In this document: positions 10,787-18,800 of the stretch, piece after piece
Position numbering within the stretch: position 1 is the stretch's first letter
How the letters are laid out: every line of letters starts with the position of its first letter
Assembly (NCBI GenBank): GCA_002869145.1
Contig: PKTM01000020.1
Location: 91,260 to 155,259, forward strand
Reading direction: 5' to 3'
Length of the DNA: 64,000 nucleotides
Origin: Denitrovibrio sp.
GTDB taxonomy: Bacteria; Chrysiogenota; Deferribacteres; Deferribacterales; Geovibrionaceae
The notes under the pieces: generated by a model
The model's database searches: none
Told to the model about the DNA's origin: nothing
What the model saw: only the letters and a program-made list of their open reading frames with translations
Made by a program: the position numbers and the translations under genes

Positions 10787-12100
10787 ATGGATGAAAAAAA
10801 AGAGGCTGAATGGATGCAAGATGTTACTAAGGACGAAAAGGAAGAGTTTCTCTGTAACATATTTCACGGTATTCAGGATTCCATACTAATCCTTGATAAA
10901 AGCAGCAGCATTATCAGCTATAACATGAGGGTAGTTGAGCTTTTAGATGTGGATATGGATTTTATGTCGGATTCAGTCAATTTTAAAGATATATCTGCGC
11001 CGGATGTTACATATAAGGTCGCCGATAAGTTTATGAAAGAGGCGTTCGAAGGTAATGATCAGTTTTTTACATGGCAACTGCAGAAGCCGAAAACATCTCA
11101 GGTGATAGATGTAGAGGTCTATTTTTCTAAAATAAGTAAAATGGGCGAAGATGTGCTTCTGGCGAGCATCAGGGACATCACTTTTAAAAAGCAGATAGAA
11201 GAAGACCTTCGTAGGTCTGAGAGCAGATACAGGCAGCTTGTGGAATATTCGCCGGATGGCATTGTTATCCACAGACAAGGCATAGTAAAATATATCAACC
11301 CTGCCGGAGCAGCTATTTTAGGCGGAGAGAGGGAAGAAGATATCTTAGGCCGCGAGGTTTTGGAATTTTTTGCTGATGACAGGAAACCTTTGATTGCTGA
11401 GCTTCTTAGAAAACTATATGAAGATAATGAAGCAGTGCCTCTTATGGAGAGCGAACTTATACGTATTGACGGTAAAAAGATATATGTCGATTTTGCTGCA
11501 ATGCCTTTTGATATGGACGGAAAAACCGCAGTTCAGGTAGTTTTGAGGGACATCACTGAGAAAAAGAAACAGGACGAATATATCAGATATCTCGCAATGC
11601 ATGACAAGCTGACCGGGCTTCCGAACAGGGAACTGCTCGCAGACAGAGTGAGCAGGGCTAGTAAAAGGCGTAAAAGAGATAAACAAAAAAACGCTCTTAT
11701 ATATTTTGACCTGGACGGTTTCAAACCAATAAATGACACACTGTGGCATGATGCCGGCGATAAGGCTCTCAAAGAGATCGCCGTGCGTGTTGAAAACGCC
11801 ATTAGAGGAGCAGATACCGCAGCAAGGATGGGTGGTGACGAGTTTGTTGTTCTGCTGGAAGATATCAGTGACTACGAAGAGATTAAAACAATCAGTCAGC
11901 GTGTGCATGACAGTGTGAACCAGCCCATCGAGATAAGCGGAGAGAGTTTTCACGTGGGCGCAAGCATGGGGATAGCAGTTTATCCTGATGATACTAAAAA
12001 CCATGATGAGCTTGTGAATATGGCTGATAAGGCTATGTATTATGTAAAAGCGACAGGAAAGAACAGATTCGAATTTTACGGCAACCTTCCTAAAAAATAG
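10787..12100 (+). CDS. PAS-PAS-GGDEF diguanylate cyclase
   Basis: A 437-residue soluble protein with no transmembrane segment. PAS 1 spans about residues 22-135 and PAS 2 about 142-255, each ending in the DIT motif that links PAS to its output. The GGDEF domain runs from about 275 to 430, with the catalytic MGGDEF near 347-352. RGAD stands five residues before it, fitting the RxxD inhibitory site for product feedback. There is no EAL domain. It should make c-di-GMP in response to a cytoplasmic or redox signal sensed by PAS; no cofactor-binding residue could be assigned. It is divergent from recC and 17 bp upstream of a small orphan gene on the same strand. Confidence 0.88.
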   Translation: MDEKKEAEWMQDVTKDEKEEFLCNIFHGIQDSILILDKSSSIISYNMRVVELLDVDMDFMSDSVNFKDISAPDVTYKVADKFMKEAFEGNDQFFTWQLQKPKTSQVIDVEVYFSKISKMGEDVLLASIRDITFKKQIEEDLRRSESRYRQLVEYSPDGIVIHRQGIVKYINPAGAAILGGEREEDILGREVLEFFADDRKPLIAELLRKLYEDNEAVPLMESELIRIDGKKIYVDFAAMPFDMDGKTAVQVVLRDITEKKKQDEYIRYLAMHDKLTGLPNRELLADRVSRASKRRKRDKQKNALIYFDLDGFKPINDTLWHDAGDKALKEIAVRVENAIRGADTAARMGGDEFVVLLEDISDYEEIKTISQRVHDSVNQPIEISGESFHVGASMGIAVYPDDTKNHDELVNMADKAMYYVKATGKNRFEFYGNLPKK

Positions 12101-12117
12101 ATATCCAGGAATAATTA

Positions 12118-12570
12118 ATGGGCAAAACATTTGATGTGGCCGATAACCTTGTAAAGACGGCCCGTACTTTGAAATATGATGATTTTGACGCGAAAGATAA
12201 AGTGATTAAGTATGCGGGGAAGCTGATATCTGAAGAGTTCGGACCTTCCAGTCTATATATGCAAAAACTTGGACTCATAGTGTTTTCACCGAAAGATGGC
12301 AATGTACTCGGAAACATGGGGGCAGATGAAGAACATATCAAAAGATCAGTTTTTAACTCAGGGCTGGAAAGGCTTATTAGTCTTTTAGAAGATGTTCGGG
12401 ACAGTATTGGCGGAGAGACTGCTTCCGGTGACAGGATTGTTGTTGTTAAGGCGAAAGACAAAATAAGCGCAGCACGCATAACCTCGCACATAAAGGCCAA
12501 AGGTTACGAAACTATCACTATAAAAGATACAGACGACTGGAAAGAGAAGCTGGACAAACTGCTTTCCTAA
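12118..12570 (+). CDS. Conserved-looking hypothetical protein of 150 residues
   Basis: I do not recognise this family. The protein is soluble, starts at ATG after AGGA, and has an alpha/beta pattern: an N-terminal helix (FDVADNLVKTARTL), a core with LGLIVFSPKDG, a helix around GLERLISLLEDVRDSIGG, and a C-terminal half with a VVVKAKDKISAARITSHI strand-helix. It follows the PAS-PAS-GGDEF gene by 17 bp and is probably cotranscribed, so a role near that cyclase is possible but unproven. Its stop codon overlaps the stop of the convergent EamA gene within the bases CTAA (12567-12570). Confidence 0.6.
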   Translation: MGKTFDVADNLVKTARTLKYDDFDAKDKVIKYAGKLISEEFGPSSLYMQKLGLIVFSPKDGNVLGNMGADEEHIKRSVFNSGLERLISLLEDVRDSIGGETASGDRIVVVKAKDKISAARITSHIKAKGYETITIKDTDDWKEKLDKLLS

Positions 12571-13439
12571 GGTTTGTTCATTATAATCCTTAAATTAGGA
12601 ACCACTATCCCCAGTATCAGCAGAACCACACCATATATCTGGAATGAGACGATCTCTTCACCTATCAAAACAGCCGCCAGAAGAAGGGTTGCTGCTGGCT
12701 CAAATGAGCTGAAAAGTGAAACGTATGTCGCACCGATAAGATCCATCGCCAAATAAAGAAAACCGATTGCAATAGCAGTGGGGATTACGCCAAGCATTAT
12801 AGCAACAGAGAGCTGTGCGCTATTTAACTCTGCCAGTCCAAGCCCTTGGTTTATAACAGCAAAACCTGCACCTGTGAAAGCCAGCATGTATAAGGCTACC
12901 TTTGCCGGACGTTCATTTTTTAAAACCACCTGACTCATAGTAAGGCACGTTCCAAAAATAATAGGTGCGGCAAGTCATAAAAGTATTCCGGTTAGGTTGA
13001 GCTGACGGAGGAAGGCATCGTAAAAAACCAGACAGCACCCTGCCATTATAAGCACTACCGAGACTAAAGATGCCATACGGAACTTTATCTTTAGAAAAAT
13101 TGTGGATTCTGCAAGAACTATCAGAGGATAAAGGTATAAAAGCAGCGAAGCTGTTGATGCGGGTATGTACTTAAGCGCAGTGAAAAAAGAGAGACTTTGA
13201 AGTAGGTAAAGCCCAAGCCCGAGTCCTGCACATTTAAGCAGAAGCTTTGGGGTGGGTATCAGCGCTTTCCTACGGAAAAAAAGGAAGAAAACTGCCAGTG
13301 TAGCCGCACCAAAACAGAACCTATAGGTAAGCATCTGGATGGCTGTGAGCCCCTGCTCGTAACCCATCTTGCCAAGCACCGGAAGCGTTGCGTATGCGCA
13401 TGCAGAAATTATTGCGAGTATAATACCTTTGACCATCAA
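12567..13439 (-). pseudogene. EamA/DMT-family (drug/metabolite) transporter, interrupted by one in-frame TGA
   Basis: The two halves are the two five-helix EamA repeats of a ten-helix DMT transporter. The N-terminal repeat (12975-13439) starts MMVKGIILAIISACAYATLP; the C-terminal repeat starts after the stop and includes GVIPTAIAIGFLYLAMDLIG and AATLLLAAVLIGEE. TGA at 12975-12977 falls within the GILL-stop-LAAPIIFG stretch at the start of repeat 2. The frame is open on both sides (12 codons between the TGA and the next ATG at 12938). A glycine is usual after the leucines here, so GGA-to-TGA is likely. With the stop read through, it is full length at 290 residues. Its substrate cannot be predicted. 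Confidence 0.82.
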
Positions 13440-13494
13440 AAGGTATTATATCTGAACGGTTTAAAAGTCAATGACAAAAATCTTATATGAGTGC

Positions 13495-13523
13495 TTGACA
13501 TTTATACGTAAGTTTATTATAAA
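13495..13523 (+). promoter_or_regulatory. Sigma-70-type promoter for tRNA-Pro
   Basis: A perfect -35 TTGACA (13495-13500), a 17-bp spacer and TATAAA (13518-13523) end 13 bp before the mature tRNA 5' end. This is the best housekeeping promoter seen in the window, as expected for a stable RNA. Confidence 0.85.
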
Positions 13524-13536
13524 CGTATCTCTTGTT

Positions 13537-13610
13537 CGGGGTGTAGCGCAGGTTGGTAGCGCACCTGTCTTGGGAACAGGGGGTCGAAGGTTCAAATCCT
13601 TTCACCCCGA
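13537..13610 (+). tRNA. tRNA-Pro, anticodon TGG
   Basis: A 74-nt cloverleaf. The acceptor stem CGGGGTG (13537-13543) pairs with CACCCCG (13603-13609), with discriminator A at 13610. The anticodon stem CCTGT/ACAGG encloses the loop CTTGGGA with anticodon TGG. The T arm contains GGTTCAAATCC. The D arm contains AGCGCAGGTTGGTAGCGCA. CCA is not encoded; the sequence runs straight into TTTTTG. It has its own strong promoter and terminator and is therefore a single-gene transcription unit. Confidence 0.97.
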
Positions 13611-13627
13611 TTTTTGTTAAATAACTT

Positions 13628-13656
13628 AGGCCAGTGTCCCAAGCACTGGCCTTTTT
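13628..13656 (+). terminator. Rho-independent terminator of tRNA-Pro
   Basis: A GGCCAGTG stem pairs perfectly with CACTGGCC around the 7-nt loop TCCCAAG and is followed by five T. It lies 18 bp past the tRNA. Confidence 0.9.
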
Positions 13657-13747
13657 ACGTTTCAGGTGGTTTTTCGTCAGATAATGATAGTGATTGCTCG
13701 AAATTGTTTCGGGTTCTTTCGAAGAATGGCTAACTTGTTTAGCCTTC

Positions 13748-13765
13748 ATCCTTTCACCCCGATTT
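13748..13765 (+). repeat. Second copy of the tRNA-Pro 3' end (duplication relic or attachment-like site)
   Basis: Eighteen bases (13748-13765) are identical to the tRNA 3' end and first flanking bases (13596-13613). About 25 bp later the TCCCAAGC loop of the tRNA terminator also recurs (13791-13798), in an imperfect hairpin followed by a T-run at 13804-13810. The two blocks keep almost the same spacing as in the functional copy. The rest of the tRNA is not recognisable. It reads best as a decayed tandem duplication of tRNA end plus terminator; a small integration scar is the alternative. Confidence 0.65.
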
Positions 13766-13831
13766 ATAACGAGAATAGAGTGAGCCGGCGTCCCAAGCGT
13801 CGCTTTTTTTATATGAAAAATATCCGTCTCG

Positions 13832-15415
13832 CTATCTTTGTTTGATAAAGTCCACAGATATCCACCCTTTGTCCACTTCCAGCCATCCGGAATGAACCTT
13901 GTTCCCACAGACAATGTCGCCCTGCTCATAGCTTCCTGTTATGCTGCTTTGTATTGTAGGCTCTGTCCTGATATTAAGAGATGTGGCTAATACCGTGTAG
14001 CAGTCAGGTTTTATCTGGTCTATTTTTTCTTTTTTAGGATTTGTCTGTAATTGTTCTGAATAATTTACTGGTTCAACGACAATAAGGCTGTCATATACCT
14101 TATTCCAGTCAATCACATCATCCTTAAAAATTTCTTTTGTTTCATCAGTGTTATCCATTACCTGATTGTATATAACACCTAGGGCTTCAACTATTCTGAA
14201 TTTCACATATATAAGGTCGTATTGCGCTCTGATAAGATCTTTGATGGACCTGATATAATCATTTTCTGCTACAGATATGTCCATAAGGTCAGATATTCCA
14301 AGCTGAAACTCTTTATGATATGTATCAAGAGCAATTTTCTCTATCTGATATGTTTCTTTCAGAAGTTCAATCTTATTGTTAAAATTGTGATAAAGGCTCC
14401 ACGCCAGTTTCAAACGCAGCTCAGTATCTTTCTTAGCCTTATCGAGAAGCTGATATTTTTCCAGAAGAGCACCATATCTTTTCATCTTTATATATTTACT
14501 TTCGTTGCCTTTAAATATGTTGTAACTCATCTCCAGCATCAGTGAATATTCATCTCTATAGTCTGTGTAGGTATAGTCATCTCTGTAGCCGTATGAGCCC
14601 TTTACGCTAAGTGTGGGAAGTTTGCTGCTGTTCACATCTCTTTTCATTTCAGAACGGGTGATTTCAATATTCTCTTTTGCAACCTTAATGCTCGGGTGGT
14701 GTTCTTCAATGATTTTAAGCGCTTCCTGAAGTGAATAAGGGATTTCAAAATTCAGTTCAGGTCTGACAAGACTCTGCGGGTCTATGTCTTTGCCTGTGTA
14801 ATATGAAAGGTTAGCAGCTGCCTGACTCAGGTCGATACTATGCACTGAGTGATTCAGATTTGATGTCGTGTACATGGATTCTGCTTTTTTCAGTTCAGAT
14901 AATTTGCCGAGACCGATGTCAAATTTAATCTTAATTTTTTTGAGAAAGCTCTTATGCCTTGCAAGTACTTCATCTGAGACCTTTACTAGCTCTCTTTGTT
15001 TAAGAACTTCAAGATAAGCTTTTACTGCTTCAAGTGTGAATGTGTTGATATTCTCTTTTACTTTTATATCTGCAGAGACTTTTCTGAATGATTCTGTCTC
15101 TTTATTATATTTTCTTTTATTACCGTCAAAGATGTTATAGCTGATACCTATCTCAGCTTCAGTCGTGGTGCCGTCTTTATCCGTACCGTTATTAAAATCG
15201 TGCCCTTCAAAGCCAGCGGCACCTCTTGCATACACTGTGGGGTAATAGTCAGATTCTGCTATACCTATGTCGCCTTTGATGCTTTTACTGGTTTGGCGCA
15301 GATGCTGTATGTTAGGGTGGTTTTCTACTGCGTCTTTAATATACTCCTTCATTGTGAGAGCATTTGAGTTTACACAGATAAAAAGTGTTGCAGTGATATA
15401 TATAATTTTATTCAT
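13832..15415 (-). CDS. TolC-family outer-membrane channel with C-terminal SH3b domain (type I secretion)
   Basis: A 527-residue protein with a signal peptide (MNKIIYITATLFICVNSNA), then the TolC double repeat: long helices interleaved with strand blocks, e.g. AESDYYPTVYARGAAGF and KLPTLSVKGSYGYRD at matching places in each half. After residue ~465 comes a bacterial SH3 domain (YTVLATSLNIRTEP, SGSYEQGD-like turn, GWLEVDKGWISVDFIK), a fold that often binds peptidoglycan. This fusion could anchor the channel to the cell wall. It follows siaC with an 8-bp overlap and the giant repeat protein in the same orientation. With the divergent ABC exporter and membrane fusion protein it completes a tripartite type I secretion system. 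Confidence 0.88.
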   Translation of the reverse strand: MNKIIYITATLFICVNSNALTMKEYIKDAVENHPNIQHLRQTSKSIKGDIGIAESDYYPTVYARGAAGFEGHDFNNGTDKDGTTTEAEIGISYNIFDGNKRKYNKETESFRKVSADIKVKENINTFTLEAVKAYLEVLKQRELVKVSDEVLARHKSFLKKIKIKFDIGLGKLSELKKAESMYTTSNLNHSVHSIDLSQAAANLSYYTGKDIDPQSLVRPELNFEIPYSLQEALKIIEEHHPSIKVAKENIEITRSEMKRDVNSSKLPTLSVKGSYGYRDDYTYTDYRDEYSLMLEMSYNIFKGNESKYIKMKRYGALLEKYQLLDKAKKDTELRLKLAWSLYHNFNNKIELLKETYQIEKIALDTYHKEFQLGISDLMDISVAENDYIRSIKDLIRAQYDLIYVKFRIVEALGVIYNQVMDNTDETKEIFKDDVIDWNKVYDSLIVVEPVNYSEQLQTNPKKEKIDQIKPDCYTVLATSLNIRTEPTIQSSITGSYEQGDIVCGNKVHSGWLEVDKGWISVDFIKQR

Positions 15416-15791
15416 TGTATGATTTTAGCTGTATATCCAGCTCTTCAAAGTCTTCCTGAAATTCTTCGCCCATCTCCTCAGCAGATTCATTGTCTTTGTC
15501 ATATTGCCACACTACAGTGAATGCTGTCCCATTCTCTTTTGCATCAGACAATATATCTAGAATATCAAAAAGAGTTTTTGACGTGCTGCTATTATAGTAA
15601 GGGATATCAAATGTCACAACAGTTCCCTCTTTAGGTGTATCAAAATAATCTTCTAGCCAATCTATTACGTCCTTGTAAAACTCATTGCAGTTTTCCGGGT
15701 AAGATTTGCCTTTGATACTAAGTTTTCCGGCATCAGGGTCAAAATCAATTAATGGAGTATATTTGGTTGCCTCTTTGTATAATCTACTCAC
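15408..15791 (-). CDS. siaC: SiaC-family regulatory phosphoprotein (DUF1987)
   Basis: A 127-residue protein with the SiaC/DUF1987 pattern: a YKEATKYTPLIDFDPDAGKL start, SYPEN, WLEDYF, and the conserved PYYNSSTSKTLFDIL stretch. In Pseudomonas SiaC the switch phosphosite is Thr68 in the matching loop; here N67 is followed by Ser68, the likely equivalent. In that system SiaB kinase phosphorylates SiaC, SiaA phosphatase removes the phosphate, and unphosphorylated SiaC activates the SiaD cyclase. Homologues of all three are encoded 9-12 kb away in the divergent unit. The start is GTG (15789-15791) with GGAGG 5 nt upstream. The gene sits between the giant secreted protein and the TolC gene. The acidic C-terminus (EEFQEDFEELD) is notable. 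Confidence 0.85.
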   Translation of the reverse strand: MSRLYKEATKYTPLIDFDPDAGKLSIKGKSYPENCNEFYKDVIDWLEDYFDTPKEGTVVTFDIPYYNSSTSKTLFDILDILSDAKENGTAFTVVWQYDKDNESAEEMGEEFQEDFEELDIQLKSYNE

Positions 15792-15858
15792 ATTCGCCTC
15801 CTTATATATGCTTAAATTGTAATTATCAGTATGTTTAATGTCCAGCTAAATAGAGAGC

Positions 15859-18800
15859 TTACATAGAATCGTCAACATCGGTATTATCAAAAAAGTCTCC
15901 TGCGTCGAAGCTGTCTTCGCTGAATTCTTCAAAGTCGATATCATCGTCAGATTTGCTGTCGTCTTTTTCGCTGTTTTTATCCTCTTTTTTGCCCTTGCCT
16001 TTACCAGAGCTTTCAGAGCTGTCATCGTCTGGCAGTATACTTTCAGAATCTTCATCGATGATATCAGCGAGATCAATTTCAGTTTCTTCGTCAGACTGCT
16101 CTCCTGTCTGCTCTTTTTGTACCGGTGTCTCTATTTCATCAAAGTTAATCTCATCCTCATCATTGAGTGACATCTCATCGTCTTCAGAGTTCTTAGCAGC
16201 TGCAGGATTATCTTCATCGATACCGTCATCGTCATTGCCATGACCTTTGTTATTGTCTGAGGAGTCATCTTCTTCATCAAGATCATTTTTAGACTGACCA
16301 GGGTTACTTTCGTCAACTCCGTCATCGTCATTCCCGTGTCCGTTATCTTCATGTTCTTGACCAGATTTACCCTGATTTGACTTTTCTGAATTATCATCGT
16401 CAGAGGTGTCGTCATCAGTTGTGGCAGTATCTTCTTCTGAACCAATATTGTCAAAATCGATTTCAAACTCTTCTTCATCCAGAGAAAGTGCTTCAGATTC
16501 ATCATTTAATGAACCTTCATCGTCTTCATAACCTTGCCTATCAGGTTTTGAAGCTCCCGGATTATTTTCATCAACTCCGTCTTCATTGTTTCCGTGGCCC
16601 ATGTTTTCCTTCAAATCATTATCGCCACTTTTTGACTGACCAGGATTATCTTCATCGATGCCGTCTTCATCATTCCCATGGCCTCTGTCTTCATGTTCCT
16701 GACCGGATTTACCCTTATCTGACTTTTCAGAATTGTTTTCGTCAGGAGCGTCATCTTCTGATGGGGTATCGTCTTCAGACGGAGTATCATCTTCAGACGG
16801 AGTGTCATCGTCTTCGTCAGGAGTATCATCCTCGTCAGGAGTGTCGTCTTCTGTCGGAGTGTCATCGTCTTCGTCAGGAGTTTCGTCCTCTGCCGGAGTA
16901 TCGTCCTCAGCAGGTGTGTCATCCTCAGTCGGAGTATCGTCCTCGTCAGGGGTGTCGTCTTCTGTCGGAGTATCGTCTTCGTCAGGAGTATCATCTTCGT
17001 CAGGAGTATCATCTTCGTCAGGGGTGTCGTCTTCAGACGGAGTATCGTCTTCGTCAGGAGTGTCATCTTCTGTCGGAGTATCGTCTTCAGACGGAGTGTC
17101 ATCGTCTTCGTCTGGAGTATCGTCTTCAGACGGAGTGTCATCGTCTTCGTCAGGAGTATCATCTTCGTCCGGTGTCTCATCTTCAGACGGAGTATCATCC
17201 TCGTCAGGAGTGTCGTCTTCTGTCGGAGTATCGTCTTCAGACGGAGTGTTGTCCTCGTCAGGTGTATCTTCTTCAGACGGAGTATCGTCTTCGTCAGGAG
17301 TGTCATCATCAGACGGAGTATCATCTTCGTCAGGAGTCTCATCATCTGACGGAGTATCATCTTCGTCAGGAGTATCGTCTTCAGACGGAGTATCATCTTC
17401 GTCAGGAGCGTCATCTTCTGATGGTGTATCATCTTCTGTCGGGGTATCATCGTCTGCCGGAGTGTCATCTTCGTCAGGAGTGTCATCTTCTGTCGGAGTA
17501 TCCTCTTCGTCAGGGGTGTCGTCTTCAGACGGAGTATCGTCTTCGTCAGGAGTATCGTCTTCAGACGGAGTGTCATCGTCTTCGTCAGACGGAGTATCGT
17601 CTTCAGACGGAGTATCATCGTCTTCGTCAGGTGTCTCATCTTCAGACGGAGTATCATCTTCGTCAGGTGTCTCATCGTCAGACGGAGTATCGTCTTCGTC
17701 AGGAGTGTCATCATCTGACGGAGTATCATCCTCAGCAGGTGCATCATCTTCGTCAATAGTATCGTCTTCATCAGGAGTGTTGTCTTCGTCAGGGGTGTCA
17801 TCTTCTGTCGGAGTGTCGTCTTCAGACGGAGTGTCATCGTCTTCGTCAGTGGTGTCATCTTCTGTCGGAGTTTCGTCCTCATCAGGTGCATCATCTTCGT
17901 CAGGAGTGTCATCATCTGACGGAGTATCATCTTCGTCAGGAGTATCGTCTTCAGACGGAGTATCATCTTCAGTCGGAGTATCGTCCTCGTCAGGTGTATC
18001 ATCGTCCTCTGCCGGTGTATCATCTTCGTCAGGTGTCTCATCGTCAGACGGAGTGTCATCGTCTTCGTCAGGAGTATCATCTTCGTCAGGTGTCTCATCT
18101 TCGTCAGGAGTGTCATCTTCGTCAGGAGTGTCATCGTCTTCGTCAGGGGTGTCGTCTTCAGACGGAGTGTCATCGTCTTCGTCAGGAGTATCGTCTTCAG
18201 ACGGAGTATCATCTTCGTCAGGAGTGTCGTCTTCAGACGGAGTATCGTCTTCGTCTGGAGTAACGTCTTCAGCCGGAGTGTCATCTTCGTCAGGAGTGTC
18301 ATCATCTGACGGAGTATCGTCTTCAGACGGAGTGTCATCGTCTTCGTCAGGTGTATCATCGTCCTCTGCCGGAGTATCGTCTTCAGACGGAGTGTCATCG
18401 TCTTCGTCAGGTGTATCATCTTCGTCAGGAGTGTCGTCTTCAGACGGAGTGTTGTCTTCTGCAGGTGTATCGTCTTCAGACGGAGTATCGTCCTCGTCAG
18501 GGGTGTCGTCTTCTGTCGGAGTGTCGTCCTCAGCCGGAGTATCGTCCTCAGCCGGAGTATCGTCCTCAGCAGGTGCATCATCTTCGTCAGGTGTCTCGTC
18601 TTCGTCTGGAGTATCATTCTCGTCAGGTGTCTCATCTTCAGACGGAGTATCATCGTCTTCGTCAGGTGTCTCATCTTCAGACGGAGTATCATCTTCGTCA
18701 GGTGTCTCATCGTCAGACAGAGTATCGTCTTCGTCAGGAGTGTCATCTTCTGTCGGAGTGTCGTCCTCAGCCGGAGTGTCATCGTCTTCTTCAGGAGTTT

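Noticed and set aside
13596..13765. Integrated prophage or island at tRNA-Pro
   Set aside because: Only about 134 bp lies between the repeated 3' ends, with no integrase; a small duplication fits better.
13483..13929. 148-codon open frame on the minus strand
   Set aside because: It runs antisense through tRNA-Pro, its terminator and its relic, and overlaps the tolC 3' end in another frame. No family resemblance or RBS.
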